Shown: in pieces, positions 1 through 9,908 of the stretch
Layout: each line of letters begins with the position of its first letter
Numbering within the stretch: position 1 is the first letter of the stretch
Source of the DNA: Pezizomycotina sp. ARF18
Taxonomy: Eukaryota; Ascomycota
Direction of reading: 5' to 3'
DNA length: 34,992 bases
Assembly (NCBI GenBank): GCA_002224055.1
Contig: AZLU01000079.1
Coordinates: 1 to 34,992 of the forward strand
Position numbers and translations under genes: made by a program
The notes under the pieces: generated by a model
Databases searched by the model: none
Seen by the model: only the letters and a program-made list of their open reading frames with translations
Told to the model about the DNA's origin: nothing

Positions 1-867
1 AGAGAAGATAGAAAAGGAGCAAGTAGCTATCAGCAATTGATAGTTACATGGATAGTATTATCTATAGATTATCAACAAAGAGGGAAGAACGGGCAGCAAT
101 AGCAGCAGTGCCTTTTTTTTTTTTTTTTTTTTTTTTTTGAGTGATTATTTATTATTATTATTCGAGAAAGCGTGTGTGCTAACAAAATACCGTTTGCCAT
201 TCTAGAAACTGCTGGGCTTTGGTTCTCATTGCCCCACGATCCATTTCGAAAAAGAAAATTATAAAAAATAGAAAATAAAAGATACAAATTGAAATAGAAT
301 ACCTTTTTTTTACTTATACAAAGTATACATTCCGCAATACAACGGAAAAAGCACCTTCTCTTCTTTGACAGCCGGTCGAATACTTTCAACTGCTCTCTTC
401 GTTATCCTTTAATATATCCTCTCTATCTCCTCGCTTCTCTTCTTTTCCTCTCCATCCTCCATCATTATCATTATCGTCGTCTTCAATATATATATATTTA
501 AAAATAAAAGCCGCAACAAAATAAGTATTTTTTTTTTAAGAGTGAATCAATCTTTCGCATTCTCCTCCCTTCACTCTTTGTTGCGAAAGACCCCACATTC
601 ATCCTGTTGCGATAACTACTACCGTTCTGGCGCTATCGACTAGTACAACAGCGGCGGAATCTTCCCCCCCTCCGGACTCTATTACGATCGCCCCCACATA
701 CAAAATAAATAAATTATAAGCCTAAGAAGGATCCATCTTCTCTTGTTTTCTTCAAGTTCTCTTTCTTACGTCTCCCGATTTATTATCCATCCGAAAGGAT
801 TCCTAGAAAGGAAACAAAATTTAAATATATTGAACCCTCACGGCGTTTAGTCCGTGACACCAAGGTT
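1..867. other. Upstream non-coding region, AT-rich
   Basis: No convincing gene is seen here. The stretch carries a 26-nt T tract (113-138), pyrimidine-rich segments and short AT repeats, and leads into the bZIP gene that starts at 868. It probably holds that gene's promoter and 5' leader. Open frames on the minus strand here are low-complexity F/K/C-rich translations of the tract and are not credible proteins. Confidence 0.6.
113..138. repeat. 26-nt poly(T) tract
   Basis: Uninterrupted T run in non-coding DNA. It is one of about 15 such tracts in the window (others at 4888-4910, 5918-5944, 6523-6539, 9186-9211, 15874-15894, 28889-28914 and 34134-34156). None lies inside an assigned exon. Confidence 0.95.
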
Positions 868-2304
868 ATGAGCTCGGAAACATTGTTGAGGACCACCTCC
901 TCGTCATTCCTTCCCACCTAGTGGTTGACACGCCGTCAGCCGGTGGAAGGTTGACCCAAGTTTCTTCAATTCCATCTTCAACGATGGCATGAACCCGTTC
1001 GACGAAAGCTTCACGTCCATAATATCTTCCACACCATCTACGTCAGGCCTTGCGATGGACTTGAACACTACTGCTCATTTGGAAAAATGAAGCCGTCTCC
1101 GCTTTCAAACGACAAAACGGCAGTCATGCTACCAAATATCGAAATCGGCAAGGTATCCGAAAGCGACTTGCTTCGTCGGCGGCCAATGTCACCACTTTCT
1201 CCTCCCATTTCACCCGACGACCCGGATGTCGTTATCCGATCCCCCATTCTCTCAAACACTAGAAGCCCAAGCCCGTTTCTTATTCAAACCCTTTCTCGAG
1301 TACCCCGAGCCCTCCACGAGCCCGATTACTAGCCCAGATGAACCAAATTCGTCTGGTGCAACGCTATCATCAAGCGGGAGGAAGAGTTCACCCCAATATT
1401 GCCCGTGAAGCAAGCACGTCGGCGGACGATCTGCAATGGTGACGCTCAAAGGTTCAGTGCTGGACAGCCGGCACCGAAGAAAGTCGAAAAGGCCACCGCT
1501 CCGCGCCAAAAATCAGTTTCTATCTCTACGAACGATAGCGTCGACATCACAGAACCAGAAACAAAGCCGGTTAAACCCCGGCAGCCCACAAGGGCCGGTA
1601 GGCCGAAGCAGGCGTCTCAAGAGGTAAGCCAGCTCCAAAGGCTTCCAACAACGCACCTGCAGCAGGCAGAAAGCGCAAAAGCTCGGCGATCGAACCCAAA
1701 GAAGAAGAAGAGGAGGAGGAGGAGGAGGAAGGCTCAGACGTGGATCATCAGACGATGGTAATTCCAACAAGCGCGCCCGCTTTCTAGAGCGCAATCGCAT
1801 TGCCGCGAGCAAATGCCGCAAGAAGAAGAAGCTTATGAACCAGCGCCTGGAAGAAAAGAGCCGGTTGCTCCATCAACACAACCGGTACCTTAATCAATTG
1901 GTCTCTAGCCTGAAGAGCGACGTACTCCGACTGAAGCAATGCCTTCTTGTCCACCACAACTGCGAAGATGAACCCATCAAGCGCTATCTCCAATGTGAAG
2001 CTGGTAAGTTTTCAACCCTCTCTCCATGGATGATAAAATGGATAAAGTTGCGACTCCCATCTTGAAATCCGAGCCGAAGGCTTCTCCAGACAACCGTGCC
2101 CTTCTGGAAGAACTCGAAAAGGACCGAATCGATGATCTCAACGACAAGTGGACGAATATGGCCGCGCGAAATCATGATTTGACGCCGAATTCCGCAGCTT
2201 CCAAGAAGTGGAGAGCGCTGCTCTCGGTCGGCTGGGCAAGCATTCCGAATTGAGCTACGATGAAGAGCTCAAAAATGCTCTTTGGTGACGACATGAGCCT
2301 GTGA
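868..2304 (+). CDS. ATF/CREB-type bZIP transcription factor (two or more exons, frameshifted)
   Basis: A nuclear DNA-binding factor of the fungal Atf1/Atf21 class. The basic region (from about 1769) reads KRARFLERNRIAASKCRKKK, a textbook ATF/CREB contact motif. A leucine zipper follows, then an H-x-N-C motif and IKRYL, as in ATF-like fungal factors. The N-terminus from ATG 868 starts MSSETLLRTTSSSFLPT and is rich in Ser, Pro and Thr. A stretch rich in Lys, Pro and acidic residues (about 1400-1740) precedes the basic region. An intron at 2004-2089 (GTAAGT...CCAG) joins in phase to a C-terminal exon containing LEKDRIDDLNDKW and ending near LFGDDMSL at 2304. The protein must be pieced together over several reading frames (breaks near 920, 988, 1087, 1250-1330, 1400 and 1750), which I read as missing bases. 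Family members act in stress and spore programmes; that role is inferred. Confidence 0.82.
1769..2003 (+). other. bZIP domain: basic region and leucine zipper
   Basis: The basic region carries N-R-I-A-A-S-K-C-R, the invariant DNA-contacting Asn and Arg pattern. Heptad hydrophobic residues follow (LEEKSRLLHQHNRYLNQLV, then LKSDVLRLKQ). The frame stays open throughout this exon segment, so the domain itself looks intact despite breaks upstream. Confidence 0.9.
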
Positions 2305-3929
2305 GAATATATATCACATCTCATAGTTGTTACTTCTCCTCCTTTCATACTTTCTTCCTTTTAACTTGTTTTTGATTTCAGTGTTCCATTTTTCAGCTTT
2401 CATATGAAGTTTTTTTTTTTTTTTAAAAAAAAAAATCCTTTTAATGATCACCGCAGTATATTATTCCTATCGTTTTCCCCAGCTCAGGTGGCCCTCTTCC
2501 TTCACATCTTTATAACTCACTTTGCTAGCGATTCTTTTGATACTGACATCTTTATATTTCCTTCATGTAATAAACAGTCATGCACATTCTTCATGGGTGG
2601 AGACACTTGGGAGTTTTACTATGTTTCGTAGGTATAGGTTCAGATCAATGGCGTTCCAAAATTACTGTACTGTTTTCTTTCTTTTCATTTGAAATCCTTC
2701 TATCCTATTAAATATACTCTTATTTATATATATTCTGGTTGGTGGGAAAAGTTTTTAAAATATCATCCATACATTGCTGCTAGTCCTTTTTTCCCCTCTT
2801 CCTAAAAGGACTACAACGGAGACTAATTGTCAATTGGTAATTTCTTCATGCCCTCTCTCATGTAACGGACCCGAGCACATACAGTATCATATATATTCTG
2901 TTAAGTTTTTTGCGTTTGCTTAGTATTGGCTTTCTCAATGTTCCAATTTTTTTTCTCCTGTCTGTCTCCCTGTTTTCGTTCTTTGCCTTACGCTATCGCG
3001 AGCAGCAAACGATTCGTTCGCATGCAGTCAAATGCAGTATATAAGTTCCGTATATAAGCATCAAATAATGAACAAATGTACATTATTATTACCAATTACA
3101 CATGCCTTCCAAAAGTAAATAAATCGGTCGTGCCAAAATGCGAATGTGAGGAAGTAAGTCATTGAGAGGAGGAAAAAAAACAATTGAATAGCTTTGACAT
3201 CGATATTAGAATAATAAGTAAGTAACATCTACCAAGTAACTTTAGCTTCTGGTCAATTGAAATGATAACAAAGACTTCACAACCCTAGCACATTCATCCT
3301 CGGGAAAAATGCCAAAACCTATTCAGAGAATTTTGCTTTCCGACGATTCATAATTCAAGCGTGGGAAGGACAAACGGATAAAAGTCGCGGCCGTTGAAAG
3401 CCGTCAAACCCGCTCTTCTTTGCCCAAAGTCTAGCCCGGCTTGCGATCGTCGTCTTGCTCGAGCTTCTTCTTTTCTTTTTTCCCTCTTCCTTTTAAAAAA
3501 AAATTAACTGCCGCCACACTACCCTTACAAGAACCTGCCAATTCAATTGGGTGGAATCATTAACCAACATTTTCTGCGTGTTCTGTTGGAGCAGACCTTG
3601 CGGATACATTAGCCCCACCTCCAAGTGAATAGTGGCTGCCACTGTAAATACCTAGGTTGGTAATATTGTGGACATATACTCCGTCTCTGGTACTTTTCCT
3701 TGTCTTACAGAAAGGAACTTCAAAGACTTACCACCGCTCGCAGCTTTCTTTTTCTTTGGTTTTGGTTCGGTCTGCATGTAGCGTCTTAACATTTTGACTA
3801 ACTTATACAGACCTACCAACATCCATTATCGCGCATTTCAACCTCAATTCGTCTTAGCAAGAGTTAAAGGAAAAGAAAAAAAAATTAATTTTTTTTTTCA
3901 TCACTCTATTGTTCAAGCTCAGCATAAAC
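2305..3929. other. Intergenic, AT-rich, no confident gene
   Basis: Mostly AT-rich DNA with T runs. It contains the 3' end region of the bZIP gene and nothing I recognise. On the minus strand near 3776 a short Lys-rich start (MQTEPKPKKKKAAS) is followed by a GTAAGT donor-like site. On its own this is too little to call a gene. A GC-richer patch at about 3370-3470 encodes another Lys-rich minus-strand fragment (KKLEQDDDRKPG). Confidence 0.5.
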
Positions 3930-4190
3930 GGATTGCTTCGCAATGTTTCGGCCTTTCCCCTCATATCCACCAGCCAGCTTGGAAATCGGCGATACCTTGT
4001 GTTCCCTCACGGGTAACGCTCAAACCGTCCGGGCACTTCCAGCTCGGAGACCGAAAAGGCATAGGACTCACACACTTCATCTTGGGTCTTGTCCTTCCAG
4101 GTGGGCAAGGTGGGGTACTACAAGGACGAACGAAGAAGCATGATGAAGCATATGAGACAGCAACAGGGAAGGAGTGCTGAGAGAATATAT
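3930..4190. other. GC-rich coding-like island, strand unresolved
   Basis: This patch is clearly richer in GC than its surroundings and lacks homopolymers, as exons here do. On the plus strand an ATG at 3943 gives MFRPFPSYPPASLEIGDTLC, and after a CTTCCAG-like acceptor (about 4100) a frame reads VGKVGYYKDERRSMMKHMRQ to a stop near 4190. On the minus strand a TAG acceptor leads into YPTLPTWKDKTQDEVCESYA, which ends at a stop near 4011. Either could be a small exon-containing gene. I recognise neither product. Confidence 0.3.
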
Positions 4191-6645
4191 TTTTAAGCCG
4201 GTTCTTCTCCTTTGTTCTTTTTCCGTTATAAAATTACTTGGTATTCTCAATTGAACGGGCGGTTATACCGGCGCAGAAACAAGAAACGGAGTATTCCGCT
4301 TGCCAAAAAATATTCTTTGCTGCTTGTATTATTATTTTCTGCTAAAAAGTTCACAAGGCGCGAATTAAGCAAGCATCTTGACGGGGAAAGGAATTAGAAA
4401 GAAAGGCATTTTGACAACGGGCATCCGCGGAACCTAGGCATGGAATTTCTTTGACCAAGAAAAAGAGCTAGCAATTATCCCGAGAATGGACCCTTTACTT
4501 CACGAAAAGGTGTGGTGGCACGGAAACAAATCTGCCACCAAGGATTTATTGGCGTGTCTTGACTCTTGAATGCGAGGTCTTGGTTGGATGGTTCAGTGCT
4601 TGGAGCACGTACTCACAGTACTACTACTCTCTATGTCGACAAACAACAGTCGGTGGTTGATTGTCCGTTCAACACAATTGATTTGGCCTTCACCTTTCCA
4701 TTCTCCGAAAGAATTGCTTTGCTAAAAATACTTCATTCCATGCTTATTCTATACCGCTGTGCCTTCCGATAAGTCAAGCAAGCCGAGCATTGAGAAGCAC
4801 TACCTTAAATGAAAGGCTTCTTATAGTTCATTTTGCGTCATAAAAACAACGCGTATAGACAGGCTTTTGCTACTACCCCTCGTTAAATTTTTTTTTTTTT
4901 TTTTTTTTTTCAAAATAATTTTTTATAAGGATCAATTCTTGAGCTGATAGACACTGATAGGCAGGCAGATATTATTACAACAACGTGGGGTTGAGCAACA
5001 GGAAAGTCCCCTCTTGGGCCTTGGTGGTGTTCGCGCCAAAGGAAACTCGTCGCCAAAATTTACCCTCTTTCCCAAACAACAAGAATAAAAAAAATAAAAT
5101 AAAATAAATAAAATAAGGATACTATTCTGGACCAAAAGTGGCCAGTGAGAGACAGTCGTCAGCCTCAGTGCATAGTGCTTTGTTTGCAAAAGCAGAAAAA
5201 AAAAGATTTTCGCTTTGTTACTGGTCCGAACTAACTTGTTTTTGAAATTGTGGCTAATAATGAGGATTTTTACCTTCTGGTACATTATACATGACGACGT
5301 TATGCATACTGCAAAGTAGTTTGTCGCGACGAAATCGAGATCAAGCTCGCTTTTCGCGCACAATCACCGGCTCCCCCTTCGATGATTAGCCAAATTGATT
5401 GACTATCGATTAGCCACCGGATGTCCACGTTATCAAAAAGCTGCTTAAAATTCCTTATGTTTTTTCTTGCATCCGTAGGACCTTTTCCTTGGAACAAACC
5501 GTTGCGCCAAATCCCACACGTCTGGTCATGGCTCGTTATTGGCAATCCTTATTTGACACCTTGGAGTTTTAAAAAGTTTTCATCCAATAGGCTGTGCCAG
5601 TCGCGCCAGCTACCCAAACCTGTTATGACGATGAGACCGGCGCAACGCGGCCCTGAAGAAAAAAATTCCATACACCCGAGTACTTTTCAATCTTGTCATA
5701 TAAAAGGGAAGATAACTGAAAAATGAAAAAGCAAATGATGGAGTGGCTTGTAAACGAAATGGTCCATCCAGAAAAGCGCTATAATTTCGCTCCCATGCAC
5801 GCAATACTTATCGTTGACACAACTCACCAGCCGTCGCACAGTCTTATCATTCATTGTCTTTCATGACCCCATGTTGGCCTCTCGCTTTCTCCCTTTTTAC
5901 CCCAACCCGAAAAACTCTTTTTTTTTTTTTTTTTTTTTTTTTTTCGCAGCGAGCAAAATAAAGTGTGTTCAGGGATTCTCGGTATGACGTTGGATTTGTT
6001 GTCTATCAAAGCCGCCCTTTAATGATATGAAGTGTCTTGTGTTCTTTTTATTCTTTCTTATTTCTTTTCCTTCTAGACCGATTTCCCTGCTCGATTACCG
6101 GGACATTTCTTCTATGCGTTTGGGACGATACATTGTTTTTTGTACCTGCCCTACGGAATTTTCTTCCGGACCCTTTGCCCCTCCCAGCTGTTACCTGCGT
6201 CCTATGACGTAAGACTAAGATAGTGTAACCGGGCACAGCAGGTACCAGCGCGCCACGCAATGCGCAACACGATTGGTTTGATATTTATAACAAATGGGAG
6301 TTTCAATCTGAGAAAAAAGAAAGAAAAAATGAAAGGAAACAGAATATACAGGTGTCTAATTACTAATAAATAGTATAAAAAATTCTAACACAATGTTCAT
6401 GGAGATGGATGCCTTCTTTGTGGGTAAACCGCAGAGAGAAATGATACACTGAGACGGCTCAAGTTTCGTGGAGGTGTTGGATAAGTGTTTTACGTACGCA
6501 CGGCCAACATAACCAAACCCCGAAAAAAAAAAAAAAAAAGACATAAGGTGAAGTTATGCAACAAACTGGTTTAGATAATTATACCAAAATCGTAGGATGA
6601 ATGAAAACTCGATTACTTTTTTTTTTAGTGATATATTTTTATTTT
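4191..6645. other. Long intergenic stretch with poly(T) tracts
   Basis: No supported gene is seen. The region includes T tracts at 4888-4910 and 5918-5944 and an A tract at 6523-6539. Open frames of 60-140 codons are present on both strands but have no recognisable domain, biased composition and no splice logic. The last 100 bases lie just downstream of the Ehd3 stop codon and probably hold its 3' untranslated region. Confidence 0.5.
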
Positions 6646-8380
6646 TCAGCCAACCCAGACAGCAGCTCCGACGTTGTTAAACACGATCTTCCTCTTGATG
6701 ACATCCTCCACCTTCTGTCTGACGCCCTTCTTCCCCTTCCACTCCTTCAGCAACCGCTCCATGAGCTCCACCTGCTGCATCGGCGTCTGGTTCACATAGC
6801 CCGTATCGTAGCCTCCGTCGGCAGTCCCAGCCAAGTGTGCGGGTACTCGTGGTAATTCCCCCACCTTCCTTCACGAACTGTATCCTAACTTTGCCCTCCG
6901 TCTCGAAGAACGCGTCGACGATGCTCTCGGGCGTTTCCTCCAGCGTGGCGGGATTCCACTGCGGTTTCCCCCTGTGCTGCTTCGACAGCTGCTTCGTGAC
7001 GCCCTCGACGAAGTCGGGAAACTTTGGGTGGTCCATGAATGTGGCCGCTATGGCGTGCTCGCGGGCGAAGGCTTCGTCGATGCCCCAAATCGGTCCGTAG
7101 CGCATCTCGCGCAGCGTGACGCGGCGGACGTCGGGAGCGCTGACGGATCTTTTCGGCGGTCTTTTGGGCCATTCCGTCCCTCGGCGTTTAGTGCTATGAG
7201 GATTTCATCGACTGTGTTGTACTTGAAGCAGCTTTGTAGAATATTTACCCTTTTAGATATTTGTTCTGTAGTAGCATACATAAGAAGGGTATATGTATTT
7301 TTTGAAAGACTTACCGGTCGATAGACTGTCTGACGTCTCCGCCGAGTTGCATCGGTTCGTCGTCTGGAAGCTCGGCTACGAATTCCTCGATGGTATCGTT
7401 GACGAGGCCGAGCCGTTGGGGTAGCGTCAACCGGTCGTCGAAGCTGAGCTCTGCCAATCTGGCCTCCATATCCGCGAGCGTCGACGAGTGAACGTAGTGC
7501 GTTGCGATACCAGCGTAACTTTGTAATATAACCTGTTAGCCAAAAAAGATCTATCTCCAGCGGCGTCGTAGCCCCCATGAAAACAAGTTGTACAGAAAGA
7601 AGAAGGCTTACAACGCCTGAACACCCTTAAGCCTCTCGCTCGTCAGGGCAAGGTACGTCCCGTCTGCCCGTCCATCCTCGGTAAGAAAACGAAGCCCCAC
7701 GTCCGGAAAAAACCCAATAGTAGTCTCCGGCATCGCAAACTCCGTCTCTCCGTCGCGATCCTAAACTGCCCGTGCAAGCTAAGCCCCACTCCGCCGCCCA
7801 TCGTTATGCCGTCCATGTACGCGACGTAAGGCTTCGGATAGTTCGCGATGTAGTGGTCAAGCTTGTATTCAGTTCGAAGAACTCCAGCGATTTCTCTTGC
7901 CCTGCTTTCCCCAGCTTGTTCTGCTCCGCAAGCGCCATCACGTCGCCGCCGGCGCAGAAGGCTTTGTCGCCGGCTCCTTAATCACGATTACTTGCGCTAG
8001 GTCGGATTTTCCCATTCTTGCAGCCGGGGTAGATTTTCGATGCCATAGACCAGGTTAGCGCGTTGAATTTGCGGGGACGGTTTAGCTCGATCGAGCGGAC
8101 GCCGTAGGCTTGGTGGAAGAGGACGTCCTGCTCGTCGTTCTCTGCTGCGCCGGCTTGGCAGCTTGGAACGGCGAGGTGGTCACGTCTGACGCCATTGAGC
8201 GCCGCTGAAAAAAAAAAAAATTGAATAAAAATTCGAATTAGGATGTAATGTGCTTTTTGAGTTAACGGGAACCGCTTTCTTTGGGAAGAAGGGGGGGTTG
8301 GAAGTGGTGTAAATGTGGCATGTAGGATGTAGACTTACGGAAGCGAACTCCGGCGCGAGTACCCTAGCTTTCAGAGGCAT
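6646..8380 (-). CDS. EHD3: 3-hydroxyisobutyryl-CoA hydrolase / Ehd3 (mitoribosomal mS47) homologue
   Basis: Crotonase-superfamily enzyme of mitochondria. The family hydrolyses 3-hydroxyisobutyryl-CoA in valine breakdown, and the yeast member Ehd3 is also the mitoribosome protein mS47. I chose ATG 8380 (MPLKARVLAPEFAS); intron 1 follows (8338-8205, GTAAGT to a poly-T/CAG acceptor). Visible in order: YGVRSIELNRPRKFNALTW, the oxyanion-hole segment GDKAFCAGGDV, YMDGITMGGGVGLS, the catalytic region FAMPETTIGFFPDVG with its Glu and Asp, ALTSERLKGVQAL, AGIATHYV, the C-terminal FVEGVTKQLSKQHRGKPQW, and the end FNNVGAAVWVG before the stop at 6646. At least two further introns lie near 7500-7610 and 7200-7320. 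Single-base deletions break the frame repeatedly (for example near 8000, 7770, 7710, 7150 and 6850). The family assignment is firm; the enzyme versus ribosomal role cannot be told from sequence. Confidence 0.9.
8205..8338 (-). other. Intron 1 of the Ehd3 homologue
   Basis: On the minus strand the donor GTAAGT starts at 8338 and the acceptor is a T run followed by CAG at 8207-8205. The intron joins GCT-TCC to CGG-CGC-TCA in phase 0. The acceptor poly-T is 13 nt, unusually long but in keeping with the T-tract-rich locus. Confidence 0.75.
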
Positions 8381-9908
8381 TGCAGTTCGCGCTCTCGACA
8401 GGTTACCCAGCAATTGAGAAGAGCACCGGGAGATGTGTACCGGGGAATCATGGTAACCGGGCGTGTGTGTGTGCCTGTGGTCCTTCCTTCTCGATCAAGT
8501 CCGCCCTCGGGAAAGAAAAATCGTGCGTGCAAGGGTTTTGGTATGTTTTTGTTCCGAGATAAAAGCTCGGATCTCGGGCGAAAAATAAATAATAAAGGAT
8601 TGGGAGGTGTGAACTTTCGATCAATTTGGTTAGCCTTCGAAGCTTCGAACCTTCAATTCTGGGAAGGGAAAAGATAATTGATAAGTATGCATGTTTAATA
8701 ACTACCTTTTGTCAGTTCAATCAGCTCACCTGTACGAGAATAGGCACCATCCGTATATGATTGTTATATATAGACTCGATCTTAAGACTGAAGATATAGT
8801 TTTCGAAGATGGAGAAAAAATGAGAAGTGTATATATATATAAAAAAAAGGGCGGATGGTTTCATCGTCAAATTTCTTAAGCAGTGGAGAGAAGGACATTA
8901 CCGTTCTTAGCGCCATGAATTAAACCGCTTCTAACCTTAATAAGCAAGGGAGCCCAAGCTCTCCAAGACGTCGAGCTACAATGGACGGCCGGCATTGTTA
9001 TTAATATCATCATCCAACACCGCATGGTCACCTCACTTGGTCACAGAATCGCCCTATATCCTTAGGAATGAAATATTTTTTGAACAAAGTACGAAAAAGC
9101 GCCTCTTTCCATTTTCGCCCTCAAGCAACGGAGCGCCAACTCTATGTGTATACAATACAGGATAGTAGTCATCTACTGTACAACCAAAAAAAAAAAAAAA
9201 AAAAAAAAAAATGGGAAGAAAAAGGGAAGTAAATATATGCATAGTACTTGCTTCATGCTTAATAGTACACGCGCGCGTAGGCATGAATGCCCTCTGTCGT
9301 ATCATAGTATGTATGGTCCTCGTTCAAAGAAACATCAAGGAACGCGAAAAAAAAAAAAAAAGTGCTGGAATGAAAAAAGAAAAAAGAAAAGGGAATAAAC
9401 GCATCTGATATCTGAAAAGAATGGTTTGCTCCGTGAGAATGCATTTTTAAAAACGAGACGAAACAAGAACAAGGTGTAATTAAAGAATGGTTGCATATAC
9501 ATATCGGGCACAGAAACGACAGTAGGTAAAAAGGTACGAATGCAGGGGGATGAGTGTTCTCTTTGCTAATCCAAAGGGCCAGTTATAACGCCGTATTATT
9601 CCCAAAAGGTGGAGATAAAAAGATAAAGTATAAAGAAGAATTTAGAAGAGAAGAGTATTACAAGATGTGTATCCAAAAGAACGTAATGACTGCTTGTAAA
9701 ATGAATTCCTATAATGGGCATCCATCATGGTGTTCGTGACCAAAGGAAGAAAAGCCTAAAATACACTATGGGGAATAAAAGGGAAAATATATGTATAAAG
9801 TTTAGAGTTCAATAAACGCACCGCCTTAAGAGAGATATGAATAATGTTGACAACCTACTGGAAATATTGCCAGGGAAAGATAGCGCCGCATAACTACTGC
9901 TCGGTTGT
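8381..9908. other. Intergenic between two minus-strand genes
   Basis: Contains the upstream region of the Ehd3 homologue on the left and the 3' flank of the GATA factor on the right. There are A tracts at 9186-9211 (26 nt) and 9347-9361 (15 nt), and short AT dinucleotide runs near 8830. No gene is supported; the open frames here are short and lysine-rich or featureless. Confidence 0.5.

Noticed and set aside
72-389. 105-codon minus-strand open frame
   Set aside because: It includes a poly-Lys run from the T tract and biased composition; no splice or domain support.
5300-5804. Overlapping 60-100-codon frames on both strands
   Set aside because: None has a recognisable motif, and their composition is like the surrounding intergenic DNA.
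6027-6212. Plus-strand frame with a signal-peptide-like start (MKCLVFFLFFLISF)
   Set aside because: The hydrophobic start comes from a TTCTTT-rich run; the rest shows no family features and no Cys pattern of a secreted protein.
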